Source: Rhizobium sophoriradicis
GTDB taxonomy: Bacteria > Pseudomonadota > Alphaproteobacteria > Rhizobiales > Rhizobiaceae
NCBI RefSeq assembly: GCF_003939025.1
Contig: NZ_RQIH01000007.1
Coordinates: forward strand, 124,001 to 188,000
DNA: 64,000 nt
Reading direction: 5' to 3'
Position 1 is the stretch's first letter. Each line of letters begins with the position of its first letter. The notes beneath the pieces are model-generated. The model saw nothing but the letters and a program-made list of their open reading frames with translations, ran no database searches and was not told the DNA's origin. Both the position numbers and the translations under genes were made by a program. This document shows, in pieces, positions 11,477 to 21,718 of this stretch.

Positions 11477-13893
11477 CCGAGATAGGTCTGGGCGAGCAGA
11501 TCGGAAAGCTGCTCCAATTCGCGTTCGAGCCGCTGATAGACCTCGGTTCCCATGCCCTCGGGCGTCATCACAGCCAGGCCGGAATGAAGCCGCATCGCCT
11601 CGCGGTAGAAGGGTGACATCTGGCCGTTGATCAGGGCATTCGGCAATTGCTCGACCTCGTGGTGGATCTCGTTCACCTGGAAGAGCACCGAGCGCGGATT
11701 GAGCGGATCGAGCGCCAAGAGGTCGGTGACGGTGAGACGCGCCGTATTGACGTTGTAGCGACGGCGGTGGGTCATGACGCTGTCGCCGATCTCGAGCAGC
11801 ATGTCGAGCGCGCCGTCGGGCGCTTCCGGGCCGGACATGTGGCCGAGCAGGCGGGTCATGTGCAGGCCGCGCTCGATATAGCGGCCGAGCGAGAGGAAGC
11901 GCCAGCCCATGAAGCGGTACATGTTCTCGTGCACGAGGCCGGCAAAACCGGCGAGCTTGCGCAGAAGAATGGTCATCGCGTGGCTGGCGTCGTCGCCGGC
12001 AGTGACGGTGACGCGGAAACGGCGGGCCGTCTTGGCGAGATCGTTGAGCGCCAGCCAGCCATCCGGCGAGAAACGGTCGCGAATGTTGCTTGCCGAATAA
12101 ACCGCGCTGTCGATGTTGCGCAACAGCGTTTCCGGCACTGCCTCGGCAGTATCGATATCGACGGCGGCGAGATAGGCGGAGACATCAGCGAGCAGCGGCT
12201 GGCTCGGATCGGCGACCTCGGCATAACGCGAGTGCCAGGCGCGCAAGATGCGCAACGCCCCTTCGGCGCGTTCGATGTAGCGGCCGAGCCAGAACAGGTT
12301 GTCGGCTGCCCGGCTCGGAAGGCTGCCCGGCATGTTGCGGGTGAAGCTGCCTTCGGCCGGCAGCAGCGTGTGACGCTCGACGGGCTTGTCGCTGACAATC
12401 CAGACATCGGCGGCTGCGCCGCCAGACTGCATGGCAATAGCCGCGACATCGGCACCGGAGCCGATGCGGGCAAAACCGCCGGGCATGATTTGCCAGCCAT
12501 TGGCGGTGCGGGCAGCGAAGACGCGCAGCGACATCGGCCGCGGCACCAGCTTGCCGTCCACCCAGGCGGGCGTCGTCGAGAGTGTGACGACCTCCTGTCC
12601 CACAAGCTTGGGGCCGTCCGAACTCAGCCAGTCGGTGATGGAATCCCTGGCGGTCGCCCGCAGCGACGAGCCGAGCACGGATTCGCCGTCGTCGTCGAAG
12701 AAGGGCGCCCGGGAATAGGCCGGGCCGATCACCATCTTCTCGATATTCTTGGCGACGTGCTCGCGTTCTTCCTCCTGGCCGCACCACCAGGTCGCAATCG
12801 AGGGCAGCCGCAGATCCTGCCCCAGCAGACGGCGGCAGATGATCGGCATGAAGGCCAGAAGCGCCCGGGTTTCGAGAATGCCGGTGCCGAGCGCATTGAC
12901 GATGGTGACGCTTTCGGTGCGCAAGGCTTCGACGAGGCCGGGTGTGCCGATATGCGAATTCTGGTTTAATTCCAGCGGGTCGGCGAAGGCGGAATCGAGA
13001 CGGCGCCAGAGCACGCCGATCGGCTTCAGGCCGGCGACGGTGCGCACCATGACGCGGCCTTTGACCACGGTCAGATCCTCGCCCTCGAGCAGCATGAAGC
13101 CGAGATAACGGGCGATGTAAGCGTGTTCGTAATAGGTCTCGTTGGCCGGGCCCGGTGTCAGCACAGCGATGCGGTCGTCGCCGGAATGTTTCATGCCCTG
13201 CAGTGCATCTCGGAAGGCGCCGAAGAAGGAGGCGAGGCGGTGGACCGGGGTTTCGGCGTAGATATCCGAGAAGGCACGGGTGGTGGCGACGCGGCTTTCC
13301 AGCGCGAAACCGGCGCCCGACGGCGCCTGCGTCCTGTCGGCGAGAACCCACCAGTTACCGTCAGGGCCGCGGCCGATCTCGAAAGCGCAGAAATGCAGAT
13401 AGTGGCCGGATGCCGGTCTGATGCCGGAGAGCGGGCGCTGGAATTCGGGATTGGCGGCGATCAGCGCCGGCGGCAGGACGCCTTCCTTCACCAGCCGGTT
13501 GTCGCCATAGATATCGGCGACGATCGCTTCCAACAAATCGGCGCGCTGGACGAGGCCCGCCGACAGCGCCTGCCATTCGCGCTCATCGATCAGCACCGGG
13601 ATATGCGAGATCGGCCAGGCGCGCTCGCCGGTGCCCTTGCTGCCATAGGCGCGGTAGAAGACGCCGGCATCCCTGAGATAGCGGTCGGCGCGAGCGAAAC
13701 GTTCGGTGAGATCCTTTTCCGGCATTGCGCCGAGATGCGAGAGGAAACGCTGCCAGACGGGGCGGACGACGCCATTGTTGTCGACCATCTCGTCGGCAGT
13801 GCCGGGAAGCGGCGCATAGTCGAAGGCCGCATGCTTGCCGATGCGATCCTCTGCCTCGCCCCTGCGCTCCGCTGCAGGCCTTTTACCCATCAA
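11473..13893 (-). CDS. Circularly permuted ATP-grasp protein fused to alpha-E domain
   Basis: An 806-residue fusion. Residues about 75-480 match the circularly permuted type 2 ATP-grasp family (formerly DUF404/DUF407), with segments FEIGRGPDGNWW, LTPGPANETYYEH and LGTGILETRALLAF. From about 520 to the end is an alpha-E domain (formerly DUF403), beginning with AADNLFWLGRYIERAE. In many bacteria these are separate genes beside a transglutaminase; here they are one chain. ATP-grasp enzymes typically join a carboxylate to an amine, so peptide or amide ligation is a reasonable but unproven role. The gene lies 21 bp after the DUF2126 fusion gene and overlaps the following transglutaminase gene. Confidence 0.88.
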   Translation of the reverse strand: MMGKRPAAERRGEAEDRIGKHAAFDYAPLPGTADEMVDNNGVVRPVWQRFLSHLGAMPEKDLTERFARADRYLRDAGVFYRAYGSKGTGERAWPISHIPVLIDEREWQALSAGLVQRADLLEAIVADIYGDNRLVKEGVLPPALIAANPEFQRPLSGIRPASGHYLHFCAFEIGRGPDGNWWVLADRTQAPSGAGFALESRVATTRAFSDIYAETPVHRLASFFGAFRDALQGMKHSGDDRIAVLTPGPANETYYEHAYIARYLGFMLLEGEDLTVVKGRVMVRTVAGLKPIGVLWRRLDSAFADPLELNQNSHIGTPGLVEALRTESVTIVNALGTGILETRALLAFMPIICRRLLGQDLRLPSIATWWCGQEEEREHVAKNIEKMVIGPAYSRAPFFDDDGESVLGSSLRATARDSITDWLSSDGPKLVGQEVVTLSTTPAWVDGKLVPRPMSLRVFAARTANGWQIMPGGFARIGSGADVAAIAMQSGGAAADVWIVSDKPVERHTLLPAEGSFTRNMPGSLPSRAADNLFWLGRYIERAEGALRILRAWHSRYAEVADPSQPLLADVSAYLAAVDIDTAEAVPETLLRNIDSAVYSASNIRDRFSPDGWLALNDLAKTARRFRVTVTAGDDASHAMTILLRKLAGFAGLVHENMYRFMGWRFLSLGRYIERGLHMTRLLGHMSGPEAPDGALDMLLEIGDSVMTHRRRYNVNTARLTVTDLLALDPLNPRSVLFQVNEIHHEVEQLPNALINGQMSPFYREAMRLHSGLAVMTPEGMGTEVYQRLERELEQLSDLLAQTYLG

Positions 13894-13914
13894 AACTCAC
13901 ATCCCAACCCCGGC

Positions 13915-16900
13915 TCAAATTCCGACGGGCCGCCGCAGATCCAGCGTCAGCGGGAATTCAAGCGAACCCGTCTCGGCGCGCGGGATATAACCGCCTGCCG
14001 TATGTCCCCACGGTTCGAAGCGGGCGAGCCGCCTTGCTTCCGCCTCGTTGCCGTTGACCGGGAAGGTGTCATAGGTCCGGCCGCCCGGATGGGCAACATG
14101 ATAGATGCAGCCGCCGATCGAACGCTTCGACCATGTATCATAAATGTCAAAAGTCAAAGGCGTGTTGACCGGCAGGACTGGATGCAGACCCGAAGCCGGC
14201 TGCCATGCCTTGTAGCGGACGCCAGCGACCGACACGCCTGACGTGCCGGTCGGCGTCAGCGGCAGGGTGCGGCCGTTGCAAGTCACGGTGTAGCGGCTCG
14301 TATTGCTGGTCTCGAACCGCACCTGCAGGCGCTCGACGGAGGAGTCGACATAGCGGACGGTGCCGCCGACCGCGCCTTCCTCGCCCATGACATGCCAAGG
14401 CTCGAGCGCCTGGCGCAGTTCCAGCTTCGAGCCCTCGTATTCGACTTCGCCGCAGAAGGGGAAGCGGAATTCGAGCTGGGCCTTGAACCATTCCGGGCTG
14501 AGGTCGAAGCCGTTTTCGCGAAGGTCGGCGAGCACGTCGAGGAAATCGGCCCAGACGAAATGCGGCAGCATGAAACGGTCGTGCAGGGTCGTGCCCCAGC
14601 GAACGAATTTGCCGTCGACCGGGTTGACCCAAAAGCGGGCGATCAGCGCGCGCACCAGCAATTGCTGGGCAAGCGACATGCGTGCATTCGGCGGCATCTC
14701 GAAGCCGCGGAACTCGATGAGGCCGAGCCTGCCGGTCGGGCCGTCGGGCGAAAACAGCTTGTCGATGCAGATCTCGGCGCGGTGAGTGTTGCCGGTGACA
14801 TCGGTCAACAGATTGCGGAACAGCCGGTCGACGAGCCAGGGCAGCGGCGGCTGGCCACGGCCGGGAGCCGCGATCTGCGCCATGGCGATCTCCAGCTCGT
14901 AGAGGGTGTCGTGGCGCGCTTCGTCGATGCGCGGCGCCTGGCTGGTCGGGCCAATGAACATGCCTGAGAAGAGGTAGGAGAGCGAGGGGTGGCGCTGCCA
15001 GTGGAGGACGACGCTCTTCAACAGATCCGGACGGCGCAGGAAGGGGCTGTTGTTCGGATTGGCTGCTCCGACGACGACATGGTTGCCGCCGCCGGTGCCG
15101 GTGTGGCGGCCGTCGATCATGAACTTGTCGGCGCCGAGCCGGGTGGCGCGCGCCTCTTCGTAGACCGCCGTGGTGATGTCGACGCATTCCCTCCAGTTCG
15201 AGGCCGGATGAATGTTGACCTCGATGACGCCGGGATCGGGAGCGACGCGGATGACGTTGATGCGCTCGTCCTGCGGTGGCGGATAACCTTCAATATGGAC
15301 GGGGAGCTTGAGTTCGGCGGCGGCGTTTTCGGCCGCGGCGATCAGCTCGAGATAATCCTCGATGCGCTCGACCGGTGGCATGAAGACGCAGAGCCTGCCG
15401 TCGCGCGGCTCGACCGACATGGCGGTGCGCACCGCGCCGCCGATCTCAAGCGTCTGTTCGATCCGGCTGCGATTACTCTCGCCGGCCTGGAAGGAGGCTT
15501 CCGGCATGGCGCGGCCGGCCGGTACGAAAACGTCGGGCAGCGGCTCGCGCGGGATCGTCGGATCGGCGGGATGGATATAGGGATAGCGTGCCGGGGGGAC
15601 ATAGGGCAGAGCGCCGAGCGGCAGGCGGTAGCCGATCGGGCTGTCGCCCGGCACAAGGAAGATTTTGCCGCGGCGGGTGCGCCATTTCTCGCTGACCCAG
15701 ACCCGGCTTTCAGCGGCCCTGGCGTTCCATGCCTGGACCGGAAGGATGTAGCCTGTGGGGACGGTGAGGCCACGATCGAAGACCCGGGCGATGCGGTTGC
15801 GTTCCTCGGGATCCTTCAGCTTCGAATTTGTCGGATCGACGTTTTCGGGAAGATTGCCTTCCTTGATGATCCAGTCGGCCGGATCCTCAAAGGCCGGCTG
15901 CACCATGTCGGGCTTGATCGCCAGTTCTCTTGCAATCGCCGTCAGCAGCTGTTCGGCATCTTCGGCCGCAACACCGGTATCCTTGCCTTCGGCGGCGACC
16001 AGATCGAGGTTCTGCCAGATCGGCTTGCCATCGCGGCGCCAGTAGAGCGAGAAGGTCCAGCGCGGCAGGCTTTCGCCCGGATACCATTTTCCCTGGCCGT
16101 AATGCAGGAAGCCACCGGGGGCGAAGCGCTCCTGCAGCCGGCGGATCAGGCTGTCGGCCTTTTCACGCTTGGTCGGGCCGACAGCGTCGGTATTCCATTC
16201 GGCCGACTGGAAATCGTCGATCGAGACGAAGGTCGGCTCGCCGCCCATCGTCAGGTGTACGTCCTCTGCTTCGAGGACGTGGTCGACCTTCTCGCCGAGC
16301 TCGTTGAGCTCGTCCCAGCTTTCATCGGAGAAGGGCTTGGTGATGCGCGGGTGTTCGGCGACGCGCGAGACCTTCATGTCGAAAGCGAATTCGGTGCCGG
16401 CCTCGCCGAAGTAACCGCCGGAGATCGGCGCGGCATTGCGGTAATGCGGCGTGGCGGCCAGCGGGATGTGGCTTTCGCCGGTCAGGAGGCCGGAGGTCGG
16501 GTCGAGGCCGACCCAGCCCGCGCCCGGTAGATAAACTTCCGCCCAGGCATGCAGATCGGTGAAATCGACTTCGGTGCCGGAGGGGCCGTCGAGCGCCTTC
16601 AGATCCGGGGTCAGCTGGATGAGGTAACCGGAGACGAAGCGGGCGGCAAGGCCGAGATGGCGAAGGATCTGGACGAGCAGCCAGCTGGTGTCACGGCAGG
16701 AGCCTTTGGCGCTTTCCAGCGTCTCCTCCGGCGTCTGCACGCCGGCTTCCATGCGGATGACATAGCCGATCTGGCGCTGCAGGCGGGCGTTCAAACCGAC
16801 GACCATATCGATCGTCGCCTGGCCCGGCGACCAATCGAGCGTCGGCAGCAACGCCTTCAGGCGCGGGCCGGCTGGCTCGGGCGTCATGTAGATCGACAGA

Positions 16901-17238
16901 TCCTCGCGGATCGTTTCAGGATAATCGAAGGGCCACTTGGTCGCTTCCTCTTCGACGAAGAAGTCGAACGGGTTGTAGACCGTCATGTCGGCGACGAGAT
17001 CGACCTCGATCTTGAACTCCGTCACCGGATCGGGAAAGACGTAGCGGGCGAGATAATTGCCGTAGGGATCCTGCTGCAGATTGACGAAATGGTTGGAAGG
17101 CGTGACCTTCAGCGAGTGGCTGAGCACCCGTGTCTTCGAATGCGAGGCCGGTTTCAACCGTATAATCTGGGGGCCGAGGCGGACCGGCTTGTCATAGATG
17201 TAATGCGTCAGGTGGTAGATGCTGGCTTTGATCGACAT
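13915..17238 (-). CDS. Transglutaminase-DUF2126 (putative amidoligase) fusion protein
   Basis: A 1107-residue protein. The first 300 residues are a transglutaminase-like module with Cys near 180 ([10 protein letters not shown]), His near 229 ([12 protein letters not shown]) and Asp near 244 (GLDPTSG). The remaining 800 residues match DUF2126, which Pfam describes as a putative amidoligase; recognisable segments are [23 protein letters not shown] and [11 protein letters not shown]. It is the first gene of the set running to 10589. Pairing a peptidase-like and a ligase-like domain in one chain suggests making and editing an isopeptide or amide bond, but no product has been shown for it. Start ATG at 17238 follows an AAAGAG stretch. 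Confidence 0.88.
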   Translation of the reverse strand: MSIKASIYHLTHYIYDKPVRLGPQIIRLKPASHSKTRVLSHSLKVTPSNHFVNLQQDPYGNYLARYVFPDPVTEFKIEVDLVADMTVYNPFDFFVEEEATKWPFDYPETIREDLSIYMTPEPAGPRLKALLPTLDWSPGQATIDMVVGLNARLQRQIGYVIRMEAGVQTPEETLESAKGSCRDTSWLLVQILRHLGLAARFVSGYLIQLTPDLKALDGPSGTEVDFTDLHAWAEVYLPGAGWVGLDPTSGLLTGESHIPLAATPHYRNAAPISGGYFGEAGTEFAFDMKVSRVAEHPRITKPFSDESWDELNELGEKVDHVLEAEDVHLTMGGEPTFVSIDDFQSAEWNTDAVGPTKREKADSLIRRLQERFAPGGFLHYGQGKWYPGESLPRWTFSLYWRRDGKPIWQNLDLVAAEGKDTGVAAEDAEQLLTAIARELAIKPDMVQPAFEDPADWIIKEGNLPENVDPTNSKLKDPEERNRIARVFDRGLTVPTGYILPVQAWNARAAESRVWVSEKWRTRRGKIFLVPGDSPIGYRLPLGALPYVPPARYPYIHPADPTIPREPLPDVFVPAGRAMPEASFQAGESNRSRIEQTLEIGGAVRTAMSVEPRDGRLCVFMPPVERIEDYLELIAAAENAAAELKLPVHIEGYPPPQDERINVIRVAPDPGVIEVNIHPASNWRECVDITTAVYEEARATRLGADKFMIDGRHTGTGGGNHVVVGAANPNNSPFLRRPDLLKSVVLHWQRHPSLSYLFSGMFIGPTSQAPRIDEARHDTLYELEIAMAQIAAPGRGQPPLPWLVDRLFRNLLTDVTGNTHRAEICIDKLFSPDGPTGRLGLIEFRGFEMPPNARMSLAQQLLVRALIARFWVNPVDGKFVRWGTTLHDRFMLPHFVWADFLDVLADLRENGFDLSPEWFKAQLEFRFPFCGEVEYEGSKLELRQALEPWHVMGEEGAVGGTVRYVDSSVERLQVRFETSNTSRYTVTCNGRTLPLTPTGTSGVSVAGVRYKAWQPASGLHPVLPVNTPLTFDIYDTWSKRSIGGCIYHVAHPGGRTYDTFPVNGNEAEARRLARFEPWGHTAGGYIPRAETGSLEFPLTLDLRRPVGI

Positions 17239-17348
17239 ATTTCTCTTTTTATCCGGCGCGCATCGTCGTGCGGCTTGCTGTTCCCAAAACCAGTCTGTGC
17301 AATGCAGCGAAAGAAAGCAAGGTGCAATGGCCGGCGTGGCGATGGCTT

Positions 17349-18731
17349 TTACGGCGCCTTGGCAAAGGTGACGGCCACCTTCAGCCCGCTGCCGCTTGGT
17401 CCGGGCTCCAAAATCAGGACGGCATTGAAAAGATTGGCGATTTCCTCGACGATGGGAAGGCCGAGGCCGGCGCCGGGCGCGGCGGAATCATTGCCGCGGG
17501 AAAAACGGCGGCGCACCGCCTCCAGCTTCTCGCGCGGAATACCGGGGCCGTTGTCCTCGACTTCGAGGCGGATCGTCTCGGCGGCGGCGATGACGCGGAC
17601 GGTGACTTCAGCCCCCTTTCCGGCATAGGCGATGGCATTGCCGGCAAGATTGCGCAGCATTTCGCCGATCAACAGCGGCTCGGCGCGGATCATTGCCGGG
17701 CTCTCGCCCTCGAAGCCGAGATCGATGCCGGCGACGGCAGCGGCCGGGATCTGTTCGCCGGTGATTTCCTGGGCGATGGCGGCGAGATCGATGGCGGAGG
17801 CGGTCAGCGCCTCCTTGGCGGTGGCTGCGTCGATCTTCGCCATCAGCAGAAGCTGGGCAAGAATGCGTTCGGCATGCGCGACGGCCTGATCGCCCTTCAG
17901 CGCCGCCGCCTGGGCTTCACCGAGCGAGCCGGCACGGACCGAAAGCGCAAGCTGGGTGCGAATGATCGCCAGCGGCGTGCGCAGCTGATGGCTGGCATTG
18001 CCGGTGAAATTGCGCAGGGCATCGAGCGCCGACTGCAGGCGGACCATGAAGGAATTGACCGTATCGACCAGCGGCTCGACCTCGCTCGGAACGGTCTGTT
18101 CGATCGGATGCAAATCGTCGGGATTGCGCTCGCCGATCGCGTCGCCGAGCTTGTAGAGCGGACGGAGCGCCATCGTCACCGAGATCCAGACGATGACCGC
18201 CGCTCCGGCGATCATGACGGCGAGGCGCAATGCCGAGCGCACGAGGATCGCCTGGGTCAACTGCCGGCGGGCGATCGTGGTTTCGGCGACCGTTACGACG
18301 AAGGGCACCGAGCGGATGCCGGTCGAGGCGGAACGTTCGAGCGTGGCGATGCGGATCGGCTCGCCGCGAAAAGTGTCGTCGGCGAAGGCGGCCGCACCGC
18401 TCGGCGTCTTCTGCAGGACCGGCAGAGCCTGGTAGCCGGTGATGAATTGGCCCGGTGGGCCGTCGACGCGGTAGAAGACACGGTCCTGCGCGGCCGAGGT
18501 CAGCATTTCGAGCGCCACATAAGGGATATCGACCTGCAGCGTGCCGTCTTCGGCGACGACGACGCGTTCGGCGATAGCGAGCGCCGAGCCGGCGAGAACA
18601 CGGTCGGAGACGATGTTCGAAGTCTGCACAGCCTCGCGATAGGTGTCGGCAAGCGCCAGCATGCCGATGACGGCCGTGGAGACGAGCAGCCAGAAGAGCA
18701 GCCGGCGCCTGAGAGAATAGGCGGATTTCAT
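17349..18731 (-). CDS. Sensor histidine kinase, TctE-like
   Basis: A 460-residue membrane sensor. A transmembrane helix at about 12-27 is followed by a periplasmic domain of roughly 130 residues resembling the 2CSK_N sensor region, a second helix near 167-187, a HAMP-like linker, the HisKA box [11 protein letters not shown] (His near 246) and an ATPase domain with an N box near 355 and VEDNGPGIP near 403. Its start overlaps the response regulator stop by 4 bp, so the pair is one operon. The family commonly responds to organic acids, sometimes through a periplasmic binding protein; the signal here is unknown. Confidence 0.9.
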   Translation of the reverse strand: MKSAYSLRRRLLFWLLVSTAVIGMLALADTYREAVQTSNIVSDRVLAGSALAIAERVVVAEDGTLQVDIPYVALEMLTSAAQDRVFYRVDGPPGQFITGYQALPVLQKTPSGAAAFADDTFRGEPIRIATLERSASTGIRSVPFVVTVAETTIARRQLTQAILVRSALRLAVMIAGAAVIVWISVTMALRPLYKLGDAIGERNPDDLHPIEQTVPSEVEPLVDTVNSFMVRLQSALDALRNFTGNASHQLRTPLAIIRTQLALSVRAGSLGEAQAAALKGDQAVAHAERILAQLLLMAKIDAATAKEALTASAIDLAAIAQEITGEQIPAAAVAGIDLGFEGESPAMIRAEPLLIGEMLRNLAGNAIAYAGKGAEVTVRVIAAAETIRLEVEDNGPGIPREKLEAVRRRFSRGNDSAAPGAGLGLPIVEEIANLFNAVLILEPGPSGSGLKVAVTFAKAP

Positions 18732-19405
18732 GAAGCCTCGGGCAGCTTGTCGAGATAATAGCCGATGCCGCGGGCAGTCTTGACCGTCAGGCCGTGCGGC
18801 GAGAGGCGCTTTCTCAGCCGGCTGACATATTGTTCGATGGCGTTTGCGGAAATGTCATCATCGAAGGCCGTCAGCGACTGAATGATCGCCTCCTTGGCGA
18901 CGACCTTGCCGGCCCGCATGAACAGGATTTCGAGCAGGCCAAGTTCTCGGGCGGGAATATCAAGAGGGGTGTCGCCTGATGAAAAGGTGCGGGAATTGAG
19001 GTCGAAAGAAATACCGCCGAAGCTGACCGTTGCCGAACGCAGCCCGGCCTGGCGGCGCAGCAGCACCCGTACGCGGGCCTCGAATTCGGCAATATCGAAC
19101 GGTTTGATCAAATAATCGTCGGCGCCGAGATCGAGACCCTTCACCCGTTCTTCCGGTGTGCCGCGCGCCGTCAGGATCAGCACGGCTGCCTGATTCTGCC
19201 GGGCGCGCATGGCGCGCAGCACGTCGAGCCCGTCCATCTCGGGCAGATTGAGGTCGAGAATGACAAGATCGAAATTTTCCGCGGCGATGACGGCATTGGC
19301 GGAGGCCCCGTCATGGACGACATCGACGGCATGGCCTGTGCCGCGCAAGATCGCCGAGAGCCCGTCGGCCAGCGCGATATTGTCTTCAGTGAGCAGGATG
19401 CGCAC
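18728..19405 (-). CDS. OmpR/TctD-type response regulator
   Basis: DNA-binding response regulator of 225 residues. The receiver phospho-acceptor is Asp51 in VILDLNLPEMDG and the conserved Lys is Lys101 in LIKPF. The C-terminal winged helix is of the OmpR type (ISANAIEQYVSRLRKRL). I moved the start to the GTG at 19405: AGGGGAA lies 5 bases before it, and the upstream ATG at 19426 would place that ribosome site inside the gene. It overlaps the kinase start by 4 bp. Confidence 0.92.
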   Translation of the reverse strand: MRILLTEDNIALADGLSAILRGTGHAVDVVHDGASANAVIAAENFDLVILDLNLPEMDGLDVLRAMRARQNQAAVLILTARGTPEERVKGLDLGADDYLIKPFDIAEFEARVRVLLRRQAGLRSATVSFGGISFDLNSRTFSSGDTPLDIPARELGLLEILFMRAGKVVAKEAIIQSLTAFDDDISANAIEQYVSRLRKRLSPHGLTVKTARGIGYYLDKLPEAS

Positions 19406-19500
19406 GGATGTTCCCCTGTTTTTCAAGCGACGTTACAGGGGTGAAGACGGGTTGTCACAGCGATTTTGAAGATTGGTGAACGGGCCGGATGAGACCGATC

Positions 19501-21369
19501 TCAGCTGCCCGCCCGCTCCATCTCCTCGCGCTGAGTCATCGCGGCGGCGAGCAGCTTCTGGAAGCGCGGGTCGTCGCGGATGTTGTCGAGGTCGGAATCA
19601 TTGTTGAACCATTTGATATGGTAGACGGAGCTGTGCGGCAGCAGCTTTTCCAAAAGGTCGATCGCCTGGTCGACATCGCCGAGGACGGAATAGACGCAGG
19701 CGAGATTATACTGGGCGACAATATCGTCGGGATCGATGGCGATCGCCCGCGCCGCCCAGTCGCGTGCACGTTTGACATCGCCGAGATGGGCAAGCGCCAG
19801 CGCGCCGCGATGGGCGGGGCCGGAATTTTCCGGATTGAGATTGAGCGCACGTTCGGCGCGCAGCAAGCCGAGGCGCGCCCAGTTTTCCCTGTCCACCCCG
19901 CGGCCGAGCGAATGGTAGGCGGCCATCAGATGGATCGGCGAGACATAGTCGTCAGGGCGGATTTCGGCGGCGCGGGTGAAATATTGAACGGATTCGGCAA
20001 AGTTTCCGTGCATGAAGAAGAACCGGGCATAATGGAAATTCGCCTCGAAGAGGTTCGGGTCGAGTGTCAGGGCTCGTTCGAAAGCCGCCGCAGCCCGATC
20101 GTCGTAGCCGCTCTGATGCAGGGCCAAGCCGTGCGAGGCATGGGCCTCCGGAAGATCCGGATCGAGCGCGAGCGCGCGGGCGCTCATCTCGAGGATGCGT
20201 CCCAGCGGCACATCGTCCGGCGCCCAGTCGCGGATCGCGGCGTCGCAATCGGCGATGCCGGCATAGGCGCGGGCATAATCCGGATCGAGCTCGACTGCCT
20301 TGCAGAACATGCGCCTGGCGAGCTGCAGATAGGATTTCGTCCAGGTGTGGGAAAGCTGGCGGCCCCGGAGATAATAGGTATAGGCCTCGACATTGGCCGT
20401 CGGCTCGTTGGCGATCGCCTTCTTTTCTTCCGGCAGCAGGCGCACCTTCAACTGGCCGACGATCGCATGGGTGATCTCGTCCTGGATGGCGAAGATGTCG
20501 GTGAGGTCGCGGTCGTAGCGCTCGGCCCAGAGATGATCGCCGTTGGCGGTATCGATCAGCTGGCCAGAGATGCGCACGCGCTTGTCGAAGATGCGCACAC
20601 TGCCTTCGAGCACATAGCGCACGCCGAGTTCCTGGGCGAGCCGCTTCAACTTCACCGATATGCCCTTGTAGGTAAAGATCGTATTGCGCGGCACGACGTG
20701 CAGGCTGGAAATCTTGGAGAGATCGGTGATGATGTCTTCGGTGATGCCATCGGAGAAATAATCCTGGTCGGCGTCGCCGCTCATATTGGTGAAAGGCAAC
20801 ACCGCGATGAAGCAGGTATTGCGGTTCTGCGCGGTGAGCCTGGCGGAAGAGGGCGGCGTGAGGGTGACGGTATAGACCTGCACGGGCTGCCGGATGTTCT
20901 TGAGCATGTGTTCGCCGATAAATTCGAAGCCAAGATTGAGGCGCGAGCCGACCTGATCGCGCACCGAAGCCGACACGGCGATGCCGCCGGGCGCGGCGAT
21001 ACGCTCGAGTCTGGCGGCAAGATTGACGCCGTCGCCGAAGATGTCGCCGTTTTCGACGACAACGTCGCCGAGATTGATTCCGATACGGAATTCGACGCGC
21101 TCATCCTTAGGAACGTTCTCGTTGCGGGTCGACATGCTGCGCTGGATTTCGGCGGCGCAGGCGACCGCATTCACCACGCTCTGGAACTCGGCAAGGATGC
21201 CGTCGCCGGTGAGTTTGACGATCCGGCCCTTGTAGTCCGAAATCCTGATATCGACCAGCTCGCAGCGATGGCGGTTCAGCGCCTGCAGCGTGCCTGACTC
21301 ATCGACGCCCATCAGTCGGCTGTAGCCGACGACATCCGCAGCGAGAATAGCGCTCAGTCGTCGTTCCAT
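19501..21369 (-). CDS. Class III adenylate/guanylate cyclase with TolB-like and TPR regions
   Basis: Starts at the ATG at 21369, preceded by GGGAGGGG; the longer ORF to 21486 lacks such a site and the family begins MERRLSAILAADVVGYSR. In the 622-residue product, residues 1-180 form a class III cyclase homology domain with metal-binding Asp12 and Asp56 (LTGDGILAEF). Next comes a TolB-like segment (IAVLPFTNMSGDADQDYFSDGI), then TPR repeats to the end. Rhizobia carry many such proteins. It probably makes cAMP in response to a signal sensed by its own C-terminal part; nucleotide specificity was not determined. No transmembrane segment was found. Confidence 0.88.
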   Translation of the reverse strand: MERRLSAILAADVVGYSRLMGVDESGTLQALNRHRCELVDIRISDYKGRIVKLTGDGILAEFQSVVNAVACAAEIQRSMSTRNENVPKDERVEFRIGINLGDVVVENGDIFGDGVNLAARLERIAAPGGIAVSASVRDQVGSRLNLGFEFIGEHMLKNIRQPVQVYTVTLTPPSSARLTAQNRNTCFIAVLPFTNMSGDADQDYFSDGITEDIITDLSKISSLHVVPRNTIFTYKGISVKLKRLAQELGVRYVLEGSVRIFDKRVRISGQLIDTANGDHLWAERYDRDLTDIFAIQDEITHAIVGQLKVRLLPEEKKAIANEPTANVEAYTYYLRGRQLSHTWTKSYLQLARRMFCKAVELDPDYARAYAGIADCDAAIRDWAPDDVPLGRILEMSARALALDPDLPEAHASHGLALHQSGYDDRAAAAFERALTLDPNLFEANFHYARFFFMHGNFAESVQYFTRAAEIRPDDYVSPIHLMAAYHSLGRGVDRENWARLGLLRAERALNLNPENSGPAHRGALALAHLGDVKRARDWAARAIAIDPDDIVAQYNLACVYSVLGDVDQAIDLLEKLLPHSSVYHIKWFNNDSDLDNIRDDPRFQKLLAAAMTQREEMERAGS

Positions 21370-21718
21370 GACCCCTCCCATGGATCTTCCCAGAATAACC
21401 CAGCTTTTTATAGAGTTTTTGTCGCGCAGAGTCGTCCCCCGAAATAGAAATTCGGGCGGTTTCGACGGTTTGACGCGGTAGCGCACCCTATATCGTCGCC
21501 AATCTTCATCAATACTCTAAAAGGGTGAAGGATGGCCTCGATTGCTAATCCTTTGTGGTGAACAAGGGTGCGCGTCGGCGGAAACGAAATATACGGCTTG
21601 GTGAAAGCTTGCCGGTTGGCATCGAAAACCATTAGTGATCGAGTTGCGCCCGGCCTGATCGAGGGTCCCGCTCCGGCGCGCCCTTGCTCCCATCCGCACG
21701 CTCGGGCATTGTTGCGGC
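21370..21718. other. Divergent intergenic region, cyclase / binding protein
   Basis: 349 bp between the divergently transcribed cyclase gene and the periplasmic binding protein gene. It must hold both promoters. I see no RNA gene, no strong hairpin and no coding frame with a ribosome site. Confidence 0.5.
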
